Part shown: positions 57,521-64,000 of the stretch, one piece after another
How the letters are laid out: each line of letters starts with the position of its first letter
Numbering within the stretch: the first letter of the stretch is position 1
Assembly (NCBI GenBank): GCA_046351595.1
Contig: JAXLYE010000008.1
Span: 618,822-682,821, forward strand
Length of the DNA stretch: 64,000 nucleotides
Origin: JAXLYE01 sp046351595
GTDB taxonomy: Bacteria > Myxococcota_A > Polyangia > Palsa-1104 > JAEUJZ01
Direction: 5' to 3'
Made by a program: the position numbers and the translations under genes
Notes under the pieces: generated by a model
The model's input: the letters and a program-made list of their open reading frames with translations, nothing else
Database searches by the model: none
Told to the model about the DNA's origin: nothing

Positions 57521-59058
57521 TCGGAGCGCACCCGCCGCATCGAAGGCTGCGTCGGCATCAGCATGAACAGCGCGCGGCGCATGTCGCGCATCGTCGGGAA
57601 GCGGTTCTTGGGGTCGGGGGCGATGGCGCGCAGCACCAGCGCGTCCATGGCCTGCGGGATGGTCCCCGGCGGGCAGCGCCGGCTCGGCGGCGGGATCGAG
57701 TCGACCTGCCAGCGCCGCACGCTGTACTCGCCCGAGGCAAAGGGGCGCTCGCCGGTCAGCATCTCGTACAGGATGCAGCCGAGCGCGTACTGATCCGTCG
57801 CCGGCTCGATGGCGGCGCGCGAGGTCGCCTCGGGCGCCAGGTAGTCCGAGGGGTCGCCGAGCGTCAGCGGCGTGTCGTCGGTGGTGTACAGGCGGCGGGC
57901 CGAGCCGAAGTCGATCAGCTTGACCTCCTCGGGCTGGCCGGGCCGGCGGTGCAGCATCACGTTCGCGGGCTTGACGTCGCGGTGCACGATGTTGGCCTGG
58001 TGCGAGGCGTCCAGCGCCTCGGCCAGCGCGATGGCGATGAGGCAGGCGTCGCCGAGCGGCAGCGGCCCCTCGGCCAGCACCTCGGCCAGCGTCGGCCCTT
58101 CCAGGCGCGGCATGACCAGGTACGGGCCCAGGCGCGGATCCTCGCCCGAGTCGATGACGTCGACGACGTGCAGGTGGCGGACCGCGGCGTTGAGCTGCGC
58201 CTCGCGCTGCATCGCCTTGCGCTCGCGCGAGTCGTTGGGCTTGAGCAAAAGCTTGATCGCGACCAGGTGGTTCGAGTGCGTGTGGCGCGCCAGGTACACC
58301 TTGGCCAGGCTGCCCTTGCCGAGCAGCGACAGCAGGTGGTAGCGGTCCGAAACCATGGCGCCGAGCAGCGAGTCGCGCGGGGCGAGCGCCGCGTGCTGGC
58401 CGGTTTCGCGCGCGGCCGCCGCATCGCGCGCCGAGATCGCGACGTGCTGGCCGCTGGTGCTGAGCGCGGCGAAGTGCCCGCTCGAGGCGCCGCCGACCTC
58501 GCGCAGGCCCGACGGCCCGTCGCGGTCGCGGTCCTTGCTGCTGAGCGACGAGTGCAGGCCGCTGGTGCCGGTAAGCTCGCGCGGCGGCGGCAGCGGCTCG
58601 CGCAGCGGCGGCAGCGGATCCCGCAGCGGCGGCAGCGGCTCACGCGCGCTGCTGACCGGCGGGGCGCTGGTCATGACCGGCCCGCTGCCGGTGGCGCTGG
58701 CCCGGCTGGTCGGGATCGGCGTCCGGCTCAGCGGCCCCACCTGCGAGGACGAGTAGCTGCCGGCCTCGCGCGACGAGATCGGATGGCTGCCGCTGTCGCG
58801 CGAGCTCACCGGCGCGTAGGTGCCGGAGAGCCCGGGCTCGCGCGCGCTCGAGATCGGCGAACCAACCGCGATGCCGCGCGCCGGGGTCATGGTTTCGATG
58901 GGCCGGCGGGTGCCGAGGCCCGACTGCAAGCCGGACGACGAGCCGCTCACAGAGCCAGGCGGCGCGCTCGCCTCTCCGGTCGCCGACGGACGGTCCGTGC
59001 GCGGCGGGCTGTCGCTTCCGCGCGAAGGCGCTGGGGGCTTGGGCAGACCGGAGCTCAA
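57496..59058 (-). CDS. Ser/Thr protein kinase with long N-terminal Ser/Pro-rich region
   Basis: A 520-aa Hanks-type kinase. The start is TTG 59058 with AAGGG 9 nt upstream; an internal ATG (residue 57) is an alternative. Residues 1-230 are low-complexity Ser/Pro/Arg-rich with repeats of REPLPPLRDPLPPL and SSxREAG type. The kinase domain begins near 236 with LLSLLGKGSLAKVYLARH, the catalytic lysine in VAIKLLL, HRDVKPANV near 357, the variant LIDFGSARR, and YLAPEAT. The C-terminus is RPPPSKK followed by duplicated copies of itself. No membrane segment is seen, so it is probably cytoplasmic and phosphorylates unknown targets. Confidence 0.92.
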   Translation of the reverse strand: MSSGLPKPPAPSRGSDSPPRTDRPSATGEASAPPGSVSGSSSGLQSGLGTRRPIETMTPARGIAVGSPISSAREPGLSGTYAPVSSRDSGSHPISSREAGSYSSSQVGPLSRTPIPTSRASATGSGPVMTSAPPVSSAREPLPPLRDPLPPLREPLPPPRELTGTSGLHSSLSSKDRDRDGPSGLREVGGASSGHFAALSTSGQHVAISARDAAAARETGQHAALAPRDSLLGAMVSDRYHLLSLLGKGSLAKVYLARHTHSNHLVAIKLLLKPNDSRERKAMQREAQLNAAVRHLHVVDVIDSGEDPRLGPYLVMPRLEGPTLAEVLAEGPLPLGDACLIAIALAEALDASHQANIVHRDVKPANVMLHRRPGQPEEVKLIDFGSARRLYTTDDTPLTLGDPSDYLAPEATSRAAIEPATDQYALGCILYEMLTGERPFASGEYSVRRWQVDSIPPPSRRCPPGTIPQAMDALVLRAIAPDPKNRFPTMRDMRRALFMLMPTQPSMRRVRSDRPPPSKK

Positions 59059-59624
59059 TCTAACTATCCCTTAGATTTCATTTTAGCTGAGACGAATAGC
59101 CGGAGAAAGAGCCTTCCTGATATTTGGAATACTGCAAAATATCCACCCCGTCCACCCCACGCGCCACCCCACGCGATGGACGATTGGCTCGCGCCGCAGG
59201 GTCACGGTGTGCCCAAGGCGCGTACCCGCGCGCACCTCGATCGGGCGCCGCTCCGACGGGATCGCCGCGCGGCGCGCCGTCGGAGGACGCGGCTGCGGCC
59301 TGGCCAACGATGGATATCCGGCAGATATCAATAATAGGTCGCGAATACGTCGCGCAATGCCATGGCACCGCGACGCAGAACCGCTCAACTGCGCTTTATT
59401 ACCGTAAGACTGAGCCCTACACGACGGGATTAACACGAATCCCGGTCGGAGCTCGCGCGCAGCCGCCGGGCGGGGCCGCCTGCGCGCGCCCGCGCGCCTG
59501 CGCCCGGTCCCGGTCCGCGCCATCGGGGAGCGCCTGTTCCGTCCCCCAGCCCCTGTCGCCCTGACGGTCCGCATGAAGTCCAGCCGCGGCCCGCCGTACC
59601 GCGATAAAATTCCGGAGAGTTTGT
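59059..59624. promoter_or_regulatory. Divergent intergenic region between two kinase genes
   Basis: 566 bp with an AT-rich left part. Inverted repeat GATATTT...AAATATC at 59119-59143 and hairpin CGACGGGATT/AATCCCGGTCG at 59422-59448 are the visible structures. Candidate operators or promoters are expected for both kinases. I see no convincing gene, although short open frames exist. Confidence 0.45.
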
Positions 59625-60851
59625 GTGATCCCAGCGATCACCCCGGCCCGCTCGAGCGCACTTTCTCGAAGGAGCCGGACGAGAGGAGCGACCCGCCCCG
59701 TGGCTAGCGCGAACGAGCAGCCGAGCAAGAGCCCCCTGCAAGAAGGCCAGGTCATCGACGGCCACCGGATCGTGCGCAAGCTCGGCGAGGGCGGCATGGG
59801 CGTGGTGTACGAGGGCGTGCACGAGCAGACCGGCGAGCGCGTCGCCATCAAGCTGCTGCACGCCGAGATCGCCAAGCACCGCGAGGTGACGCTGCGCTTC
59901 ATCAACGAGGCGCGCGCCGTCGAGATCATCCGCCACCCCGGCCTGGTCCGCACCGTCCGCACCGGCCAGCTCGACGGCGTGCCGTACCTGATCATGGAGT
60001 TCCTCGACGGCACGTCGCTGTCCGCGTACCTCCGCGAGCACGGCGGGCGCCTGCCGCTCATCGACACGCTGGACGTCGTGCGCCAGGTCGCCGACGCGCT
60101 GGCCGCCTCGCACGACAAGGGCATCGTGCACCGCGATCTGAAGCCCGACAACGTCATGCTGCTCGCGCGCAAGGAGCCGGGCGACAGCCGCTTCATCGCC
60201 AAGGTGTTCGACTTCGGCATCGCCAAGCTGCCGCCCGAGCTGATGTCGACCGAGCTGACGGTGCTGCGCACGCAGAGCGGCCAGCTTTTGGGCACGCCGA
60301 ACTACATGGCGCCCGAGCAGTGCATGAGCGGCCGGCCGATCACCGACAAGGTCGACGTCTACGCGCTGGGCACGCTGATGTTCCGCTGCCTGGCCGGGCG
60401 CACGCCGTTCGTCACCAGCGCGCGCGGCGATGCGGGACTGATGCACCTGTGCGCGCAGCAGATCGCCGAGCCGCCGCCGCCGCTGCGGGTCATCGCGCCC
60501 GAGATGCCCGAGTCCGTCGAGGCGCTCTTGGCGCGCACGCTGGCCAAGGAGCCGGCGGAGCGGCCGGGCATGAAGCAGCTCTCGCGCGAGCTCGCGACGC
60601 TGCTCGCCTCGCGCGAGGTCCGCGACTCGGCGCGGCTGTCGGGCGACGAGATGCCGACGGTGTCGGCGCCGGTCGGGTCGACCCCGTCGCTGCGGTCCGT
60701 TCCGTCGCTGCCGACCACGCCCTCGACCTGGGGCAACACCGCCCGCGTGGCGCCGCCCGGCCCGCGCCGGCGCATCCTGTATGTCGCCGCCTCGCTGTTC
60801 GGGCTCGCCTGGTTCGTGCTCTGGGTGCTGTGGGCCCTCGGCAAGATCTAG
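59625..60851 (+). CDS. Membrane-anchored Ser/Thr protein kinase
   Basis: A 408-aa Hanks-type kinase. GTG 59625 is preceded by GGAG at 8 nt; GTG 59700 is an alternative start. The kinase domain spans residues ~40-300: GEGGMGVVYEGVHE, VAIKLLH, HRDLKPDNVM near 168, VFDFGIAKL near 195, and GTPNYMAPEQ. A Ser/Thr/Pro linker follows, then a single C-terminal membrane segment ILYVAASLFGLAWFVLWVLWAL near 384-407 placing the kinase on the cytoplasmic side. All catalytic residues are present. It is a common layout among Myxococcota kinases. Confidence 0.95.
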   Translation: MIPAITPARSSALSRRSRTRGATRPVASANEQPSKSPLQEGQVIDGHRIVRKLGEGGMGVVYEGVHEQTGERVAIKLLHAEIAKHREVTLRFINEARAVEIIRHPGLVRTVRTGQLDGVPYLIMEFLDGTSLSAYLREHGGRLPLIDTLDVVRQVADALAASHDKGIVHRDLKPDNVMLLARKEPGDSRFIAKVFDFGIAKLPPELMSTELTVLRTQSGQLLGTPNYMAPEQCMSGRPITDKVDVYALGTLMFRCLAGRTPFVTSARGDAGLMHLCAQQIAEPPPPLRVIAPEMPESVEALLARTLAKEPAERPGMKQLSRELATLLASREVRDSARLSGDEMPTVSAPVGSTPSLRSVPSLPTTPSTWGNTARVAPPGPRRRILYVAASLFGLAWFVLWVLWALGKI

Positions 60852-60898
60852 GGCCTGTCCTAGCGCGCCTCCGCACGTCCTCTCTCGACCGACGAGCG

Positions 60899-60908
60899 GT
60901 GACGTCAC
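60899..60908. promoter_or_regulatory. Perfect palindrome upstream of the sensor-kinase gene
   Basis: GTGACGTCAC, with further TGAC/GTCA half-sites at 60912-60918 and near 60936, in the 236-bp gap before the kinase at 61088. It is a candidate operator. The regulator is unknown. Confidence 0.35.
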
Positions 60909-61087
60909 AGGCGTGACACGCGGCGGCGCCCGCCCTGTCACGGAGAGCGCGCGGCCGGTGCAGGATGCAGGCCCGCGCGCGTTCCGCACCCGCTCCGCGG
61001 CGCGTCGCGCTCACGCCTCCCGGCACCGTCCTTTCCGCGCGCGCGAAGGGGCCCGCCTCGTCGCGAGGTTTTGATACCCTACATAGG

Positions 61088-63610
61088 ATGCGGGGGAAGC
61101 GCGCGACCTCGTCGAGGGGCCCGGGAGGGCCCGGCGGCCCGGCGTGGCCCCGCTGGTGCTGGCTGCAGGCGCTCTTGTGCGCCCTGCTCGTCCTTTCGGG
61201 CGTCGTGCTCGGCGCCCGGGCCTCGCTCGGCGGCCAAGGCGCCGAGGGCGAGCCGCCGCCGCTCGCGGACGCCCCGGAGCCGGCGCCGCTCGGCTCCGTC
61301 GCGCCGCCGCTGGTCGCCGCGCAGCCGCCGCTGGTCTACCGCGGCGCCTGGGAGATGCGCTGGGGCGACTCACCGCTCGGTCCCGACGGCAGGCCGCTGT
61401 GGGCGCTGCCCGCGAGCCGCTCGGCCGAGTGGCAGGATCTGCGGCCGCTGCACGAGCTGTCCGGACCGGCCCAGCCCCGCACCCTGTGGCTGCGCACGCG
61501 GCTGAGCGGGCAGATGCTGGCCGAGCCGGTGATGTTCCTGTACAGCGTCGACCAGATCTTCGAGGCGTACCTCGATGGTGAGCGGGTCTACCGCTTCGGC
61601 GAGTTCAGCGGCCCGCGGGCCCTGCGCTTCAGCGGCCTGAGCGCGCACTTCGTCCCGCTCGAGCCGCCGCGCGTCGGGCAGCCGCAGCGACGGGTGAACT
61701 ACGAGGGCAAGGTGCTGGCGCTGCGCGTCTACTCGGCGCACCGCAACATCGGCGTCGCCGGCATCCCCCTGCTCGGCACGCGCAGCGAGATCGTGCGCCA
61801 GCTCTTCCTCGACGATCTCGGCCGGTTCGTCGTCGGCTGGATGCTGATCCTGCTGGGGGTCGGCGGCCTCTTCCTGTTCCTTTTGCGCCGGCAGGAGCGC
61901 ATCTTTCTAGCCTACAGCAGCTTCGGCCTGGCCATGGGCGTCTATACGCTGACGCAGCTCGAGGTGCGCGAGCTCCTGTGGTCCGGCGCGCTGGCCTGGA
62001 CGCACGTCGAGCTGTGGTCGCTGCACCTGGCGCCGCTGTGCCTGTGCTGGTTCATCGAGCGGATGTTCGGCCGCGGGCCGCTCGGCGTCATGCGCTTTCT
62101 GCGGCGGCTGCACAGCGTGCAGGTGATCCTGGCGGCGCTGCTGGTGGCGAGCGGGCTGGTCTCGCTGATGACGACGCTGCTGCCGCTGCAGCTGGCGATC
62201 GTGTTCGACGTCATCGCGGTGTCGGTGACCGTGGTGCTGGCCGCGGTGCGCGGCAACGTCGAGGCGCGCATCTTCGCCGGCGGCCTGCTGATCGCGGCGG
62301 TGATCTGCGTGCACGACGTCCTGGTGGCGATGAACATCATCGTCCGCACCGACGGCTCGTGGAGCCAGTACGCCAACGGCGCGATGATGCTGGCGCTGGC
62401 CGGCGTGCTCGGTCGCCGCATCGAGCGCGTGCACCAGCGGCTGCGCGACTACACGCAGGTGCTGCAGACCAGCCTGGCCTCGACGCGCGTGCTGGTGCCC
62501 GACGAGCGCGCGCAGGTGGCGCTGGAGCAGATGGCGCAGCTTTTGAGCGCGCGACGGGCGCTGCTCTTCCTTCTGCCCGAGGGCAAGGACCAGCTCGAGC
62601 TGCGCGCCGGGCACGACGTGACCGGCCGCTCCGTGGACGCCGCCGACGCGTCCGAGCAGGGCGTGGCGGACGAGGTGCTGGCGCGCGGCCGGGCGCTGGT
62701 GCGTGAGGTTTCGCGCCACGAGCGCCGCGGCGTGCGCAGCCTGCTGGCCGCGCCGCTCTTGTTCCGCGGCGCGCTGCTCGGCGCGCTGGTGGTCGAGCGC
62801 GGGCGCAGCAGCAACGAGGACGACAGCCTCGATCTCCTGCTCGGGCTGGCGAACCAGGTGGCGATCGTGGTCGCCTCCTCGCGCGCGATGCAGGCCGAGG
62901 TCGAGGCGGCGATGACCAAGCAGCGCTTCAACGAGCAGCGCGCGCTCCTCGACGCCGCCGTGCGCATGGCCTCGGGTGATCTGAGCACGCCGATCCTGGT
63001 GCCCATCGGCAGCCCGTACGTGCACCTGGCCGATTCGCTGGAGTCCATGCGCCAGGACGTGTGGACCAAGATCCTGCAGCTCGAGACCAAGAACCGCGAG
63101 GTGGAGATGCTCAACCTCGAGCTGCGCCGGCAGATCGCGGCGCGCTCGCGGCGGCTCATCGGCGCGATCCTGCGCCAGCACGGCGGCAAGGCGGCACCGC
63201 CGCCGGATCTGTCACCGGGCCGGGTCATCGTCGGGCGCTACCGCGTCAACCGCACGCTCGGGCAGGGCGCGATGGGCGTGGTCCTCGAGGTCGAGCGCAT
63301 CGCCGACGGGCGCCGCCTGGCCGCGAAGTTCGTGTCGCAGCGCGCCGATCAGCAGTCGCTGCTGCGCTTCGTGCGCGAGGCGCAGATCCTGGCGCGCCTG
63401 TCGCACCCCAACCTCATCGCCATCTTCGACGTCGACATGACCGCCGGCGGCGTGCTGTTCATGGTCATGGAGCTGGTCGTCGGCTCGCCGCTGGACGGGC
63501 TGCGCAAGCGCTACGGCCAGCTGCCGTGGGCGCTGTGCGTGCTGCACCAGACCGCCGACGCGCTCGCCGCCATCCACGCGGCGGGAATCGTGCACCGGGC
63601 TCTAGCGTAA
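61088..63610 (+). pseudogene. Sensor Ser/Thr kinase (7TMR-DISM-like + GAF + kinase), broken at the catalytic loop
   Basis: An 840-codon gene. After a signal or anchor (WLQALLCALLVLSGVVL) comes an extracytoplasmic beta-rich domain and seven-helix membrane region of the 7TMR-DISM kind (residues ~75-440). Next are a GAF-like domain near 470-600, a coiled region with a HAMP-like segment (VRMASGDLSTPILVPIGS), and a Hanks kinase from ~714 (GQGAMGVVLEVERI, LAAKFV). The kinase stops at GIVHR-ALA: where HRDLKP should follow, the sequence changes to unrelated AT-richer DNA with a TAA. The C-lobe is missing, so the product is not an active kinase. The break coincides with the start of integrase-bearing DNA. 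Confidence 0.88.
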
Positions 63611-64000
63611 TCATAATCTCCGTCGAGAAATGGCCATCAAATCAGGTCTGGGAACTGCTCAAGGAACTGCGTGAAATCGCGGACTTAGCGGCGCGCTCCG
63701 ACGGAAGCAAGGACGGCGTCCAGATCCGCGGGAGCGAGCGCGCGCAGGGTCTCGGACAGCGCGGCGACATCCACCTTGGGGCGAGCGCCGAGCGCGCTGG
63801 TGACGCGACGAGAAGCGGCGTTGCGCAGCGTGCTCGGGTCTGCGTAGTGCCTGGCCGTGATCTCGAAGCTGCCGTGTCCCAGCGCCGAAGCGACGAGGCC
63901 CGACGTAGCCCCCGCCTCGAGCGCCAGCGTCGAGTGCAGCCCGCGCAGGCTGTGCGGGCAGACGCTCGGCACCCCGGCGCCCTCGCACGCCAGGCGCATG
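63600..64000. mobile_element. Left end of an integrated element (partial)
   Basis: From about 63600 the sequence departs from the kinase family and drops in GC content over 63600-63680. It then encodes the C-terminus of a tyrosine recombinase on the minus strand, 85 bp from the junction. That is the normal place for an integrase next to an attachment site. The other end lies outside the window. Confidence 0.75.
63685..64000 (-). CDS. Tyrosine recombinase/phage integrase, C-terminal part (runs off right edge)
   Basis: At least 104 residues of the catalytic domain of a tyrosine recombinase. The box II region CPHSLRGLHSTLALEAG contains the His-x-x-Arg pair, LVASALGHGSFEI carries the second histidine, and the nucleophile tyrosine is in ARHYADPS. 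A ~45-residue tail follows. The family cuts and rejoins DNA at attachment sites. The N-terminal part and start are beyond base 64000. The gene ends near the junction with the interrupted kinase, supporting its role in that integration. Confidence 0.92.
   Translation of the reverse strand, partial: MRLACEGAGVPSVCPHSLRGLHSTLALEAGATSGLVASALGHGSFEITARHYADPSTLRNAASRRVTSALGARPKVDVAALSETLRALAPADLDAVLASVGARR

Noticed and set aside
57347..57793. Plus-strand open frame of repeated YFLPGGGRL units
   Set aside because: It is the reverse of the duplicated kinase ends and of the kinase coding sequence, which has clear catalytic motifs on the minus strand.
59124..59580. Small open frames in the region between the two kinases
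   Set aside because: No ribosome-binding site, no family features, and several overlapping frames in both directions as expected by chance in GC-rich DNA.
60965..61087. N-terminal extension of the sensor kinase from an upstream start
   Set aside because: The extra residues are Arg/Ala-rich and have no signal peptide; the start at 61088 places a good hydrophobic segment at the N-terminus.

Overview
The window looks like a chromosomal segment of a high-GC Myxococcota (delta-proteobacterial) organism. The evidence is very GC-rich coding DNA, four large Ser/Thr protein kinase genes, many secreted lipoproteins (VWA plus disintegrin-like cysteine repeats, FG-GAP propeller, SH3/NlpC, LolA/LolB-like), a metalloprotease with a MYXO-CTERM-like tail, PilZ, AT-hook DNA-binding and penicillin-acylase-type proteins, and an archaeal/eukaryal-type prolyl-tRNA synthetase. 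The species cannot be named from sequence alone.

Layout. 1-1252 is distinctly AT-richer DNA of unknown function abutting the 3' end of a tRNA-Phe gene, the classic edge of an integrated island. 1413-4292 holds an orphan MalG-type permease and a GspE-N-like protein. 4608-15053 is an iron-related operon (imelysin-like lipoprotein, outer-membrane porin, di-heme peroxidase). Its peroxidase gene is cut in two by a 6.7-kb segment carrying an Hsp70, a DUF1697 protein, a secreted HhH protein and a giant kinase-ATPase. A 13-bp direct repeat flanks the segment, and removing one repeat unit restores the reading frame exactly. 15056-19822 carries a ketopantoate-reductase-like protein, ProS, a Uma2 nuclease, LysR and PilZ. 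20226-27605 carries a VOC-gene remnant, RluA, an FTR1-cytochrome iron permease with a Fur-like box over its start, YbaK, an MFS exporter and an APC permease. 27833-38786 carries a VWA/cysteine-repeat lipoprotein, a RidA/enoyl-CoA hydratase/acyl-CoA dehydrogenase operon, an FG-GAP lipoprotein, an NlpC protein and a metalloprotease pair. 39267-46628 carries an AT-hook protein, an RlmD-like methyltransferase, a lipoprotein, an aldo/keto reductase relative, a long-chain acyl-CoA ligase and a small anchored protein. 46954-57325 carries an acylase, two methyltransferases, a probable Pro/Ala-repeat small protein, an amidohydrolase, lipoproteins and a Nudix enzyme. 57496-63610 holds three kinase genes. 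The last of these is broken at its catalytic HRD codons by foreign DNA encoding a tyrosine recombinase that runs off the right edge.

Three features recur. First, genes interrupted or edged by integrated DNA (tRNA-Phe edge, split peroxidase, kinase/integrase junction, VOC remnant). Second, an unusual load of short tandem and palindromic repeats between genes, including two inverted copies of a ~120-bp MITE-like element whose ends supply the stop codons of the preceding genes. Third, iron handling (imelysin, porin, di-heme peroxidase, FTR1-cytochrome). Coordinates of starts were chosen from ribosome-binding sites and signal peptides and are predictions.
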